64,000 nucleotides of DNA from Halothece sp. PCC 7418 (GCF_000317635.1 NC_019779.1:3906001-3970000), one strand, 5' to 3'. Positions 9,491 to 18,993 are shown, counted from the stretch's first letter. The notes: generated by a model from the sequence alone, not told the origin. Made by a program: numbers and translations.

Positions 9491-10627
9491 TTACTCTTTC
9501 AAAAATAGATAATACAGTTGTCCTGTCCAGTCCACAATGCCAGCTTTTCGTCCAGCGTTTTTCCCTGTTCCCATAAAAATATCCACTCGTCCCGCCCCTT
9601 GGATCGCGCTACCCGTATCTTGATCTAAAACGTAATGACTGACCCGTGGGGTTTGAATTTTATTCTCTGGTGTCATTTCAGGGAATTGTGTGTGTAGTAG
9701 TGCTAACGCCCCTGGTGGCATCAGAGATTTATCTGTAGCAATACTCCGTTCTGCGGTGACGGGAACACCTAAACTCCCTGTAGCAGGTGCGCCTTGAGTT
9801 TCTCGGAAGAAAACAAAACTTTGGTTGCGAGGGAGATAAGTGTTGAGTTGTTCAGGGTGTTGCTGAAAATAAGCGATTAAACGGGGAAGAGACAGTTCAT
9901 CCCGTTGGAAAATGCCATCTCGGACTAATTCACCACCGATGCTGGTGTAAGGATGGTCGGTTTTTCCAGCGTAGCCAACCGAGAGAAGACGACCATCTTG
10001 TAATTTTAGCCGTGCTGACCCTTGAACGTGGATTAAAAAGGCTTCTAACCGATCGCGCAACCAAGCAATTTCTAAGCCTGCTAAGGGGCTATTTTTGCCT
10101 TCTCCGTGCCTCCCTTCTAGTTGTCTGCGAGTGGGATGAGGAGATGACCACTGTTTAAAGTTCTTGGGTAAGCGATAAATGGGATAACGATATTCAGAGG
10201 TGGGAATGCGACTGGCTGCATAAACGGGCTCAAAATACCCAGTAAAATGAACGGTTCCCTGTTGATCGTGTCCTACGGCTTGATACAAGGCAAATTCTTG
10301 TTGAATCGCTGCTGCAAAGGCTTCTGGGGTGGGTGAAGTGCGGAGAAGTTGTCGAAAGCGAACCAAAGACCGATAAGCGCGATCGCGCGTGATTCCCTCA
10401 ACAGGATAGTCAGCATAAGCCTCTCTGGCGCTAGGGGTATCGAGATAGCGCAAACTCTGGTTAATGGCTCTCAAAAGACCCGCTTTATCTTCCCATTTTG
10501 CCTCTAAATTTAAATCTGAGGGAAGCTGTTGGGACGAGACTTGTTCTAACGGGAAACTCAGGGCGGGTAAAGCAGACCAAGCCACCCCCAACCCCACAGA
10601 CAGACTCACCAGTAAAGATTTCATCAT
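9491..10627 (-). CDS. mltA: MltA-type membrane-bound lytic murein transglycosylase
   Basis: Cleaves peptidoglycan glycan strands, forming 1,6-anhydromuramoyl ends. The N-terminus MMKSLLVSLSVGLGVAW... is a signal peptide. It is followed by the MltA barrel domain (GTVHFTGYFEPVYAASR, residues about 124-140) and the C-terminal 3D domain (VDIFMGTGKNAGRKAG), whose first Asp is the catalytic acid in MltA. The 378 residues match the family. Its ATG overlaps the stop of the upstream small gene by one base (TAATG), so the two genes are probably translated together. Confidence 0.92.
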   Translation of the reverse strand: MMKSLLVSLSVGLGVAWSALPALSFPLEQVSSQQLPSDLNLEAKWEDKAGLLRAINQSLRYLDTPSAREAYADYPVEGITRDRAYRSLVRFRQLLRTSPTPEAFAAAIQQEFALYQAVGHDQQGTVHFTGYFEPVYAASRIPTSEYRYPIYRLPKNFKQWSSPHPTRRQLEGRHGEGKNSPLAGLEIAWLRDRLEAFLIHVQGSARLKLQDGRLLSVGYAGKTDHPYTSIGGELVRDGIFQRDELSLPRLIAYFQQHPEQLNTYLPRNQSFVFFRETQGAPATGSLGVPVTAERSIATDKSLMPPGALALLHTQFPEMTPENKIQTPRVSHYVLDQDTGSAIQGAGRVDIFMGTGKNAGRKAGIVDWTGQLYYLFLKE

Positions 10628-10878
10628 TAAAATCGTTCCACACTCCCCGCAAACAACGGTTCAACGCGAATCGCTAGAATGCTAGAAGGACGCACCACCA
10701 TGTATTCCCCTTGAATATTTTTAATGGGAACACTAATAAAATCATTAGAGTCCCCATTGGGCTTTAATTCCCCTTTGTACCATTTTTGAAAATCCTGAAT
10801 GGTGGGAAAACGAACTTCTTCGCGATGACCACCCGCTAAAAATAAATAAACGGCATACTCATCTGGGGTGCGTGGCAT
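10627..10878 (-). CDS. Conserved hypothetical protein (83 aa), co-operonic with mltA
   Basis: A small soluble protein without signal peptide or membrane segment, beginning MPRTPDEYAVYLFLAGGHRE. The EEVRFPTIQDFQKWYKGEL stretch and the later YMVVRPSSILAIRVEPLF suggest a compact alpha/beta fold. I recognise it as the kind of short conserved protein found across cyanobacteria but know no function. The stop codon overlaps the mltA start (TAATG), so translational coupling with the lytic transglycosylase is likely; any envelope role is inference from that linkage. Confidence 0.75.
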   Translation of the reverse strand: MPRTPDEYAVYLFLAGGHREEVRFPTIQDFQKWYKGELKPNGDSNDFISVPIKNIQGEYMVVRPSSILAIRVEPLFAGSVERF

Positions 10879-10925
10879 AAACTTAACTCCTGATTGGTGT
10901 GAGATGGATTTAATTGATATGAGGA

Positions 10926-11384
10926 TTATTCAGTTGCCATTGTGCGGACAATATCTCCTCTAGTGATAATTCCCACCACTTTTCCCTCGTCATCCAAAAC
11001 GGGTAAACGACGGACTTCTCGCTTGTGCATGAGGTGGGCTGCTTCTTTTAACGGGCGGTCACCTGTAATGGAGATCGCGCGATCGGTCATGACTTCTTCT
11101 ACGGTTTGTCCCAGTGCTTTGTGGAGTTCTTTTTCATACCGTGCAGGATTTTCCAAGTAAATCACACTATCCAGAAACATGAAATAGGGCGGGGGATTCA
11201 CCCCTGTTTCTTGCCACATCAAATCTGCTTCTGACAACACCCCAACTAATTTCCCGTCTTTATTGACCACGGGTAAACCGCTAATTTTCTTTTCCACCAA
11301 CACTTTGATCGCTTCTTTCAGTGGAGTGTCAGGTTGAACAACAGCAGGATTCGCTGTCATTACATCGGCAACAGTTTTGGACAT
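10926..11384 (-). CDS. Two-CBS-domain protein
   Basis: A 152-residue protein made of a tandem CBS (Bateman) pair. The first half is VADVMTANPAVVQPDTPLKE...GLPVVNKDGKLVGVLSEADL and the second VEEVMTDRAISITGDRPLKE...RLPVLDDEGKVVGIITRGDI. CBS pairs bind adenine nucleotides or S-adenosylmethionine and act as energy or ligand sensors. As a stand-alone protein its partner is unknown. It lies 47 bp upstream of the 83-residue gene and mltA on the same strand, so it may head that operon. Confidence 0.9.
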   Translation of the reverse strand: MSKTVADVMTANPAVVQPDTPLKEAIKVLVEKKISGLPVVNKDGKLVGVLSEADLMWQETGVNPPPYFMFLDSVIYLENPARYEKELHKALGQTVEEVMTDRAISITGDRPLKEAAHLMHKREVRRLPVLDDEGKVVGIITRGDIVRTMATE

Positions 11385-11460
11385 GAGCTAATCAATAAAA
11401 ATGAGGAGCAATCTTCATTCTCCCATTAAACGAACAGGAGTGACAATGAGTGGGCTGAGC

Positions 11461-12729
11461 TTAGGATAGATTACTGATTTCACCCGCGCGAACATCCCGC
11501 TTTAACATCAAACTAGCAATAATAATGCCCACAATGGCTAAACCTCCCATGGGATAAAAGGCATAGGTATAACTGCCAAACCAGTCTCGAATTTGTCCTG
11601 CAACGAGCGTACCAATTAAAGCCCCAACCCCATAAGCAGTAAAGACAATCCCATAATTTTGGGCATAGTCATCAGGGTTAAATAAGCGTAACGTCGCTGT
11701 GGGCGCAAGGGCAAGCCATCCTCCTAAACAGAACCAAAATAAGCAAAACGCAATCAGATATGTAGCCACTTGTCCAGGTTGAGCATTTGCCATCATGATA
11801 CAAGCAATTAAAATCAGGGTGTAAGAGCCGATCGCGACAAACTTCGGGGGAAAACGGTCACTCAGCCAGCCAAAGAGAGGACGACTGAGCCCATTAAACA
11901 AAGCAAACAGAGAAACACTAGTTGCAGCAACATCAGCATTAATTTCAATCATTTCTTCCCCCACTGGGCTAGAAATGCCGATCGCGCTTAAGCCGACAAA
12001 GGTTCCGATGGTATAGCAGATCCATAACCCGTAAAAAGAGGGACTTTTGAGTAAGTGAGGGGGATAATTCACAGGCTTGGGAACCGCAGTTGTTTCCGCC
12101 ACCGATCTCGGTTGTTGCCAATTTTTCGGAGGTAATTTTAAAGTTAGCGCGATCGCGAGGATAATGAAGGTAAAGACAATCCCTAAAATCAATAAAGTCG
12201 GTCGTGCTTGATAGCGATCAATCAGACTCTTGGCGAGAGGGGCGGTAATCAAAGGCGACAAGCCAAAGCCAACAATGGTCAACCCCACGGCTAAGCCTTT
12301 TTTATCAGGAAACCAACGGGCAACCACTGCCATCGGGACACCGTAAGTAATACCAACACCCATTCCGACAATCACCCCATAAGTCAAGGTTAAGAAAATG
12401 ATATTTTGTGCAAAACTAGAGAGAACATAGCCTAAGCCCACGGTTAGCCCCCCAATCGCAGTCATGCGAACTGTTCCCACCCGAGGCATTAAAAACCCTG
12501 CAATGGGCATAAACGTCGCGTAAAACACTAAGGCAACCGTATAAGGGAGCAAACTTTCTGTTGCACTGAGGGCTAATTCTGTTTCTAGGGGATTTCTAAA
12601 AATACTCCAAGAATAAACCGTTCCTAAACAGAGGAGAACAGTCATTCCTAAAGGAATCAGCAGCCACCGCCCTTGAGTTGCTGCTAGCCCTAATACTTTT
12701 AGATTTTGGTTACTCTCAGAAGTGGACAT
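11461..12729 (-). CDS. MFS transporter, oxalate/formate-antiporter-like (OFA type)
   Basis: A major facilitator protein of about 422 residues with 12 predicted membrane helices. The early segment LLIPLGMTVLLCLGTVYSWSIF... has the G-x-x-YSWSIF pattern typical of the OxlT/OFA branch, and the second half has FALFNGLSRPLFGWLSDR, the MFS loop motif. The likely substrate is an organic anion or monocarboxylate; the sequence does not fix it. I choose ATG 12729 (MSTSESNQ), which has GGAG upstream; a longer frame would need a TTG at 12759. It lies 31 bp after the CsgG-like gene on the same strand and may be co-transcribed with it. Confidence 0.85.
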   Translation of the reverse strand: MSTSESNQNLKVLGLAATQGRWLLIPLGMTVLLCLGTVYSWSIFRNPLETELALSATESLLPYTVALVFYATFMPIAGFLMPRVGTVRMTAIGGLTVGLGYVLSSFAQNIIFLTLTYGVIVGMGVGITYGVPMAVVARWFPDKKGLAVGLTIVGFGLSPLITAPLAKSLIDRYQARPTLLILGIVFTFIILAIALTLKLPPKNWQQPRSVAETTAVPKPVNYPPHLLKSPSFYGLWICYTIGTFVGLSAIGISSPVGEEMIEINADVAATSVSLFALFNGLSRPLFGWLSDRFPPKFVAIGSYTLILIACIMMANAQPGQVATYLIAFCLFWFCLGGWLALAPTATLRLFNPDDYAQNYGIVFTAYGVGALIGTLVAGQIRDWFGSYTYAFYPMGGLAIVGIIIASLMLKRDVRAGEISNLS

Positions 12730-12760
12730 AAATGAGTCGTCTCCGTCGCGAATGATCAAT

Positions 12761-13774
12761 CTAATTTTGCCTCATTGGCTTAGCTAAATCACCCACTTGC
12801 GGAGTTGCGGTTCCTGAAATCCATTGTCCTAAACTGGATTTGGCATCCACATCCGTCAATTTCACTTCTCCCAGTTTTGTTGTTAATGTCCGAATCACTT
12901 CTCCAGTTTCGGGATCTTTCACTTCTTGGGTGACTCGTTCAATGGAAACAACCATCCCCTCCCGATAGCCTTCCTTTTTCCCTTTATTTAGAATAATGGT
13001 ATTCCCAGAAACACTTGCCACAAGGGCTTCCACATCTGGAATCGACTGTTGAAGGGCAGCAATTGTGTCCACTTGTGTGTTCATATTTTGAGTAATGGTT
13101 TGAATCGCTTCTTCAGTGGCTAAGGTCAGTAATTTCCCATCATTGCTGGTGGACGCACCCGCCCTCACTCCAAATGCTCTGAGTTGCGTATCAGACTGAC
13201 TTTTATTACCTTTCCCTTGGGTGGTGTAAAGAATTTCTGCGGTGTTGGTATCCACCAGGCGAACATTAATCGCCACTTCTGCGTCTGTATCTTGGGTGCT
13301 TGCGCCCACACCAAAAATACCACCCCCTGCATTTTGTTTTTGCAAATCAAATTGTGTCACAGAACCAATCATGACCGCTCTCACCCCCAAGATTTTACCA
13401 ATTTCGGCAGCAGTGGAAGCATCAATGCGTCCAGAAGCCCCTAAATTTTGTTCTGCAAGAATACTTTGAATTCTACTGCGTTCAACAACGGTATATTGTC
13501 CCCCTTCCACTAAGGCATTAACTAGGAGATCGCCTACGCCATCAGCGCCACCATTAATCAGAGAGAGTAAACTGGGATTGCCAACACTGCTAAAATCGAA
13601 GTCGAGGACGGCAATGCGAGGTTTTTCTGTTGTCCTTTCACTCAAACTGTTTTGAGCAATCACAGCTTGGGGGCTTGGGGGCTGAGACAGTAGCTTAGAG
13701 TTGGCAAAGGTATTGTCTGCGATGAGTAAGGGAGATACCAAGAATGCAGATGGGATTAAGACTCGTTTTAACAT
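12761..13774 (-). CDS. CsgG/HfaB-family secreted protein
   Basis: A 337-residue protein with an N-terminal signal peptide (MLKRVLIPSAFLVSPLLIADNTFA) and a CsgG-like domain, RIAVLDFDF...LLVNALVEGGQYTVVERSRI and GKILGVRAVMIGSVTQFD. CsgG forms the curli secretion pore in enterobacteria, but many family members, including cyanobacterial ones, sit outside any curli locus and may serve other outer-membrane or periplasmic roles. No curli genes are nearby. There is no lipobox Cys of the classical kind in the signal region. The start lies only 22 bp from the divergent queC ATG, so the promoters must extend into the neighbouring coding sequences. Confidence 0.82.
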   Translation of the reverse strand: MLKRVLIPSAFLVSPLLIADNTFANSKLLSQPPSPQAVIAQNSLSERTTEKPRIAVLDFDFSSVGNPSLLSLINGGADGVGDLLVNALVEGGQYTVVERSRIQSILAEQNLGASGRIDASTAAEIGKILGVRAVMIGSVTQFDLQKQNAGGGIFGVGASTQDTDAEVAINVRLVDTNTAEILYTTQGKGNKSQSDTQLRAFGVRAGASTSNDGKLLTLATEEAIQTITQNMNTQVDTIAALQQSIPDVEALVASVSGNTIILNKGKKEGYREGMVVSIERVTQEVKDPETGEVIRTLTTKLGEVKLTDVDAKSSLGQWISGTATPQVGDLAKPMRQN

Positions 13775-13796
13775 TGAAAGAAAACTCCTTGAACAA

Positions 13797-14510
13797 ATGA
13801 CACAAAAAGCAGTGGTTTTACTTTCTGGCGGTTTAGACTCTTCTACCGTCCTCTATCAAGCCCAAGCGGATGGCTATGAGTGTTATGCTCTTTCCTTTGA
13901 TTATCAACAACGTCACCAACGGGAATTAGAGGCTGCTCAACAAATTGCAGAAGCTGCGGGAGTTAAACAGCATCAGGTGGTAAGTTTTGATTTGGGCTTG
14001 TGGGGCGGATCAGCATTAACGGATCAGACGATTGATGTTCCGCGCGATCGCGCTCCTCAAGAAATGGCTGACAATATTCCCATTACTTATGTTCCCGCAC
14101 GCAATACGATTTTTCTCAGTTTTGCTTTAGCCTACGCTGAAGCCCTCTCCGCAGAATGCGTTTATATTGGTGTCAATGCTTTAGATTATTCTGGCTATCC
14201 CGATTGTCGTCCCGATTACATCCAAGCAATGCAACAGGTGTTTCAATTAGGAACCAAACAAGGACGAGAAGGAAACCCCATTACCATTCAAACTCCACTC
14301 ATTGATCTCAAAAAAACGGATATTATTCAACTGGGAAATCAACTTCATGTCCCTTGGGAAAAAACCTGGTCTTGTTATCAAGGAGAAACCGAAGCCTGTG
14401 GCGTGTGCGATTCTTGTCAGTTAAGATTAAAAGCGTTTCAAGAATTAGGATTAACCGATCCCCTTCCTTATCGTGTAAGTAACCGTCATGAGCCCAATGA
14501 GAGAGACTAA
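13797..14510 (+). CDS. queC: 7-cyano-7-deazaguanine synthase QueC
   Basis: Makes preQ0 from 7-carboxy-7-deazaguanine, ATP and ammonia in queuosine biosynthesis. The N-terminal PP-loop is VVLLSGGLDSSTVLYQA. The C-terminal zinc site is made by CYQGETEACGVCDSCQLRLKAF. I place the start at ATG 13797 (MTQKAVVLLSGG), which gives the normal length of about 237 residues; the frame stays open for 32 more codons upstream but that part overlaps the divergent CsgG-like gene and is not family-like. The 3' end overlaps the next gene by 23 bp in another frame, indicating an operon. Confidence 0.95.
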   Translation: MTQKAVVLLSGGLDSSTVLYQAQADGYECYALSFDYQQRHQRELEAAQQIAEAAGVKQHQVVSFDLGLWGGSALTDQTIDVPRDRAPQEMADNIPITYVPARNTIFLSFALAYAEALSAECVYIGVNALDYSGYPDCRPDYIQAMQQVFQLGTKQGREGNPITIQTPLIDLKKTDIIQLGNQLHVPWEKTWSCYQGETEACGVCDSCQLRLKAFQELGLTDPLPYRVSNRHEPNERD

Positions 14511-15171
14511 TTTTCCTAAATACGCAATTTTCTGTGATTTTGATGGCACGATTACCGCCGAAGATACGTTCACGGGAATGTTAAAAGCAGTCGCGCCTCA
14601 TTTATGCGATGAATATTTACCCGACATTTATGCCCAAAAGTTAACCCTGCGAGAAGGGGTAAAACGCATTATTGAGTCTATTCCCTCACAGTCTTATTCA
14701 CAAATGATTGACTATGTAGATGAGATTCCCTTGCGTCCAGGCTTTGTGGAACTCGTTAAATTTGCGATTAGTCATCATATTCCGTTTCATGTGGTTTCTG
14801 GTGGCTTAAAAGATATGGTGAAACGGGTGTTAACTCAGCAAACCTTGGGCAATCGTCCATTATTAGAGCAAGTGGCTTCGATTAATGCAGTTGCCATTGA
14901 TACCAGTAACGATTATTTACGGGCAATTTCTGATTATGAAGGGGGAACAGAATTAGTCGCAAAAGTGGAAGTGATGAAACAATATCCGGCTCAAAATAGT
15001 ATTTCCATTGGCGATTCCATTACTGATTTAAATATTGCTTTAAATGCCAATATTAGTTTTGCGCGCGATCGTTTAGCTCGTTATTTAGACGCAGCAGATC
15101 ACTTTTACTATCCCTGGGATGACTTTTTTACAGTGCAAGAAAAGCTCATGACCCTCATTGAAATTGAATGA
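14488..15171 (+). CDS. HAD-superfamily phosphatase, MtnX-like
   Basis: A 227-residue HAD hydrolase. Motif I is FCDFDGTITAEDTF, with the two catalytic Asp; motif II lies in HVVSGGLKDMV, and motifs III/IV in KVEVMKQYP and SIGDSITDLNIAL. The length and the FCDFDGTIT...D pattern resemble MtnX (2-hydroxy-3-keto-5-methylthiopentenyl-1-phosphate phosphatase of methionine salvage), but other phosphoserine-phosphatase-like substrates are possible. The start overlaps queC by 23 bp. No other methionine-salvage gene is in the window, so the substrate remains open. Confidence 0.8.
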   Translation: MSPMRETNFPKYAIFCDFDGTITAEDTFTGMLKAVAPHLCDEYLPDIYAQKLTLREGVKRIIESIPSQSYSQMIDYVDEIPLRPGFVELVKFAISHHIPFHVVSGGLKDMVKRVLTQQTLGNRPLLEQVASINAVAIDTSNDYLRAISDYEGGTELVAKVEVMKQYPAQNSISIGDSITDLNIALNANISFARDRLARYLDAADHFYYPWDDFFTVQEKLMTLIEIE

Positions 15172-15210
15172 ACTTCAGACCATTCTCCTCGATTTCCTGA
15201 TAATGGCATT

Positions 15211-16287
15211 TTAGGCAACCACTTTTGTTCTACTTAATTTTTGTATAACTTTGTTGCCAACCGCTTCAACAACTGGCACTGGGACAGAATTAGCAAATTG
15301 TTTATAGGCTTGAGTATCTGAAACAACTATTTTGAAGTCATCAGGAAAGCCTTGTAATCTGGCATATTCCCGAGGAGTTAATCTCCTTATTCCTTGTTTA
15401 TTAACTTCACCTTTTATTCTAGTTACAGGTGTAAAATTAGTTAAGCGCTTGTCTATAATAAGATTCCGTTCTCTTCCCATACCACCTAAAACTAAAGCCC
15501 CTGCAATATCGTCAGGTGAGAGGATATTATATCCAAAACCATTACCTTTTGATTGATGATAGTTTTTATGATTTTCTAATACTTTGATGTATTGCGTTGA
15601 TAAATAGTATTTAACGGAAACTTCTTTTTCTTCTAATATATCTTGGATTGTTATTTGTTTTTCTTCACTAATCGGACTAGGATATTCAAAATAAGAAACA
15701 TTTAAATCTTTTCTAAAGCCAACAATAAAGATTCGTTCTCTATTTTGTGGCAGACCAAAATTTTTGGCATTAATTATTTTCGGGTGTGGAACATCGTATC
15801 CTAAATCTTCTCTTAAAGTATTTAAAATCACTTTAAGTGTTTTGCCTTTATCATGATGAGCAAGTCCCTTTACATTTTCTAAAATGAATCCTAAAGGTCG
15901 ATGTTTTTTTAAGATCAGTGCTAGTTCAAAAAATAAAGTCCCTCTAGCATCCTCAAACCCTAGCTTCCTACCTGCAATGGAAAAGGCTTGACAGGGAAAA
16001 CCTGCACACAAAATATCAAAATTCTCTGGAATAGAGTTTTTCACTTCCTGACTGGTAAGATCACCATAAGGGATTTCACAAAAATTTTCTTGGTAAGTTT
16101 TTTGGCAATATTTATCCCACTCACTAGAAAATAAGCATTGACCGCCTAAATTTTCCATTGCCAACCGAAAGCCACCGATTCCTGCAAATAAATCAATAAA
16201 AGTAAATGGTGCAATAGAAGCAAATTGTTTCACAATAAGAGATCTTTTTACATAAGAATTAGCTATAGTAGGGTGGGCATTGCCCAC
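15211..16287 (-). CDS. Orphan DNA (cytosine-5)-methyltransferase
   Basis: Transfers a methyl group from SAM to cytosine C5. All C5-methyltransferase blocks are visible: motif I DLFAGIGGFRLAMENLGG, motif IV GFPCQAFSIAG with the catalytic Cys, motif VI ENVKG, motif VIII NRERIFIVGF, a short target-recognition region and motifs IX/X RRLTPREYARLQGFPDDF ... FANSVPVPVVEAVG. At 358 residues it is typical. No restriction gene flanks it, so it is a solitary methylase. The first ~20 residues from ATG 16287 are encoded by a palindromic GGTGGGCAATGCCCACC-type repeat, so the real start may be internal, for example GTG near 16233. Target sequence unknown. Confidence 0.93.
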   Translation of the reverse strand: MGNAHPTIANSYVKRSLIVKQFASIAPFTFIDLFAGIGGFRLAMENLGGQCLFSSEWDKYCQKTYQENFCEIPYGDLTSQEVKNSIPENFDILCAGFPCQAFSIAGRKLGFEDARGTLFFELALILKKHRPLGFILENVKGLAHHDKGKTLKVILNTLREDLGYDVPHPKIINAKNFGLPQNRERIFIVGFRKDLNVSYFEYPSPISEEKQITIQDILEEKEVSVKYYLSTQYIKVLENHKNYHQSKGNGFGYNILSPDDIAGALVLGGMGRERNLIIDKRLTNFTPVTRIKGEVNKQGIRRLTPREYARLQGFPDDFKIVVSDTQAYKQFANSVPVPVVEAVGNKVIQKLSRTKVVA

Positions 16288-16310
16288 CTTAACATAAGGA
16301 GTTGAGAGAA

Positions 16311-16703
16311 TTACGAATTATTAGAAGTTGATTCAACAAACTGACGAAATCTGAGTAAATTGGCGGTTTGTGCTAGATTCAAAGGGAGAACAGAAATTCC
16401 TTCTAAACGGGATTGCACCCAGCCCTCATCCCAGCACCATTCATGATAGCCATCAACTCCTTCGCTAAGCAGTAAACACAGACAAGTGTCAGTTAGGGTC
16501 TCAATTTCATGTTTAATCGTAATTAACCCAGTGCGGGTAGTAAACGTTAATCCGCTTTGTAGTTCATTGGGTAAACCAGGAGAGAGTTGCTGGGGAAACA
16601 ACCATTGTCTAAGTTTTTCTGGTTGCAATAGACCTTCTTTAATCGCCTGCGCTGAAGCATTGACTTCGATGCGTACATGACTCTGTTGAAAAGTACCAAA
16701 CAT
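16311..16703 (-). CDS. Hypothetical protein, possibly SRPBCC-like
   Basis: A 130-residue soluble protein. The pattern SHVRIEVNASAQAIKEGLLQPEKLRQWLF ... LTFTTRTGLITIKHEIETLTDTCLCLLLSEGVDGYHEWCWDEGWVQSRLEGISVLPLNLAQT resembles a START/SRPBCC-type (polyketide-cyclase or AHSA1-like) fold: strand, helix with a W-L pair, beta strands and a long C-terminal helix. The ligand is unknown. It stands alone between the orphan methylase gene and a small TPR-like secreted protein gene. Confidence 0.6.
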   Translation of the reverse strand: MFGTFQQSHVRIEVNASAQAIKEGLLQPEKLRQWLFPQQLSPGLPNELQSGLTFTTRTGLITIKHEIETLTDTCLCLLLSEGVDGYHEWCWDEGWVQSRLEGISVLPLNLAQTANLLRFRQFVESTSNNS

Positions 16704-16782
16704 AATTTTAGATGGGTTTGTGTCTGCTAAGAAGTTATTAGGGAAAAGGGGCGAGAGCTATTCTATTGATAACGCATTCTAG

Positions 16783-17334
16783 TTAATTTGTACCAGGAAA
16801 GGGAGACTGGACAAATCCTAACTCGCGCAGTTGTTGATATGATTTTTTCCCTAACTCTGAGGTGGGATTTTGCGAACGAATGACTTGGATGAAGAGGGGA
16901 ACGGCTAAAGCGGTTTGTTGTTGGGCGCGATGAACTAAAGCCAGTTGATAGGTAGCGCGATCGCGCATTTCTGCTGCTTGTAAGGCTTGTTGACGTTGTT
17001 CTTCAGAAATGCGATTACTAATCCCTTGAAAACTTCCCGCCAGTTGTTGATAAAAGTTCGAGAGTTGGTTAAACACCCGTCGCGCTGATTGCAATTTTTC
17101 TTTGGCGAGATCATAATTCTCTTCATCAATCGCAGCACTGGCTTCAGTCATGAGCTTTTCCCCACCCTGTAAACTGAGTAAGGTATCGGGACGGGAGATC
17201 TCGGGAGTTTCTTCAGGACTAGCTTCAGACTCTGGTGACGGTTGAGCCTGTAAGGGCTGTTGAGAAAACAAAAACGGTAATAATAAAAGCGCGCTAATGC
17301 TAACCGAGCGAAATTTAGAAAATAACATTACCAT
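16783..17334 (-). CDS. Secreted alpha-helical (TPR-like) hypothetical protein
   Basis: A signal peptide (FSKFRSVSISALLLLPFLFS, then QQPLQA) is followed by a Pro/Ser/Glu-rich linker and then helical repeats: LAKEKLQSARRVFNQLSNFYQQL and ATYQLALVHRAQQQTALAVPL. These suggest a periplasmic or lipid-surface helical scaffold. I set the start at the ATG at 17334, just ahead of the signal peptide; the frame extends to 17388, but its extra residues would spoil the signal. No specific function is recognised. Confidence 0.6.
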   Translation of the reverse strand: MVMLFSKFRSVSISALLLLPFLFSQQPLQAQPSPESEASPEETPEISRPDTLLSLQGGEKLMTEASAAIDEENYDLAKEKLQSARRVFNQLSNFYQQLAGSFQGISNRISEEQRQQALQAAEMRDRATYQLALVHRAQQQTALAVPLFIQVIRSQNPTSELGKKSYQQLRELGFVQSPFPGTN

Positions 17335-17459
17335 ATTGATGAAGAGATAAAAATACCACATATTAGTCAGACTGACTGATTTTAACATTACTGATTAATC
17401 GTTGTTCATGCCTGTGTTGACGATTCCTAAATCGCCTCATCTGAAATAAATTTGCTTTT

Positions 17460-18881
17460 ATGCCACAAAATCCTTGGTTTCAAGCCATCCAAAAACCCGC
17501 TCAGGAATTTCCACTGACCCCGCTTCCTCTCATATCTGGACAACTTCCCTCTCGTTTACAGGGAACGCTTTATCGCAATGGTCCGGGTTGTTTAGAACGC
17601 GGTGGACAAAAAGTGGGACATTGGTTTGATGGGGATGGCGCAGTGTTGGCGGTTCATTTCACCTCGGAAGGGGCGAAAGCGGTTTATCGCTATGTCCAAA
17701 CCGCAGGCTACCAAGCCGAAGTTGCAGCCAACCAATACTTATATCCCAATTACGGAATGACGGTTCCTGGCCCGTTGTGGAAGCGTTGGGGGAAAGATGT
17801 TAAAAATAGTGCTAACACCTCGGTTTTGGCTCTAGAAGACAGGGTTTTAGCGTTATGGGAAGGGGGACTTCCTTATGCTCTTGATCCGACTGATTTAAAA
17901 ACATGGGGAACCGATTTGTTAGAGGGGTTATCACCAAATTCGCCCTTTTCCGCCCATCCCAAAATCGATCCGAAAACAGGAGAAATTTATAATTTTGGAG
18001 TTGTTCCAGGGACAAAAACTCGCTTACAAGTGTATAAGAGTACGGCTCAGGGGAAAGTTGTTAAAACTGAAAGTGTCAAACTAGATGGGTTACCCCTGAT
18101 TCATGATTTTGTTTTAGCGGGACAATATTTAGTCTTTTTCGTTCCTCCTGTGCGGGTTTCTCTACTTCCTGTTTTACTCGGCTTGAAAAGTTTTAGTGAT
18201 GGGATGCAGTGGAAACCAGAGTTAGGCACAGAAATTATTGTGATTGATCGCGCGAGTCTTTCTGTTGTCAACCGATCACGCACTGAGGCTTGGTATCAAT
18301 GGCATTTTGCTAACGGCTATGAGGAACAAGATGGAACAGTTGTCGCTCAATTCATCCGTTATCCCGATTTTAAAACCAATGAATACCTAAAATCAATTCC
18401 CACAGGAGAACCGAAAACCAATGCTCAAGGAAACTTTTGGCAATTGCGGTTTGATCCAAAAACAGGGAAAGTGCTGAGTAATGAACCCTTATTAGAACAA
18501 GATTGTGAGTTTCCTGTTGTTGCCCCGCAAACCGTGGGACAATCACAGCAAGAAACCTATTTGTCTGTCCATCAAGAAGGGGTTGATCCGCAACAAGAAT
18601 TATATGGCGCGATCGCGTGTTATCATCATCCTACTCAGACCTTAACCGTTGCGGAAGCGGGATTGAATCGTTACCCCAGCGAGCCAATTTATGCGGATGA
18701 TCCAGAAGGGTCAGGATGGTTACTAACAGTTGTTTACGATGCAAACCAAGATCAAAGTGAAGTTTGGATTTATCAACGGGATCAATTAACGGTTGATCCC
18801 ATCTGCCGTCTTCAACTGCCAAAAGTGATCCCCCATAGTTTTCATGGTACTTGGCAACCGCAAAAACATCAAAATTGGTAA
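17460..18881 (+). CDS. Carotenoid oxygenase (apocarotenoid 15,15'-oxygenase type)
   Basis: A 473-residue member of the RPE65/CCD family of non-haem iron dioxygenases, which cleave carotenoids or apocarotenoids (the cyanobacterial ACO forms retinal). N-terminal LQGTLYRNGPG and HWFDGDGAVLAVHF are family signatures. The four iron-binding His are expected in FSAHPKIDP, LIHDFVL, WHFANGYEE and the final PHSFHGTW. Interestingly, a CYP120-like P450, a family known to hydroxylate retinoids, lies 3.4 kb away, so retinoid metabolism may link them. Substrate assignment is inference. It is a single gene with a start at ATG 17460. Confidence 0.9.
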   Translation: MPQNPWFQAIQKPAQEFPLTPLPLISGQLPSRLQGTLYRNGPGCLERGGQKVGHWFDGDGAVLAVHFTSEGAKAVYRYVQTAGYQAEVAANQYLYPNYGMTVPGPLWKRWGKDVKNSANTSVLALEDRVLALWEGGLPYALDPTDLKTWGTDLLEGLSPNSPFSAHPKIDPKTGEIYNFGVVPGTKTRLQVYKSTAQGKVVKTESVKLDGLPLIHDFVLAGQYLVFFVPPVRVSLLPVLLGLKSFSDGMQWKPELGTEIIVIDRASLSVVNRSRTEAWYQWHFANGYEEQDGTVVAQFIRYPDFKTNEYLKSIPTGEPKTNAQGNFWQLRFDPKTGKVLSNEPLLEQDCEFPVVAPQTVGQSQQETYLSVHQEGVDPQQELYGAIACYHHPTQTLTVAEAGLNRYPSEPIYADDPEGSGWLLTVVYDANQDQSEVWIYQRDQLTVDPICRLQLPKVIPHSFHGTWQPQKHQNW

Positions 18882-18993
18882 ACAGAGAATCATCTATCGT
18901 TACAATAAAATTAAGAACATGAGTAAATTTGCTTGGGGACGTTAATCTAACTTAAGCAGCCATCTTTTTAGTTACCCTAACGGAGAAAAATTT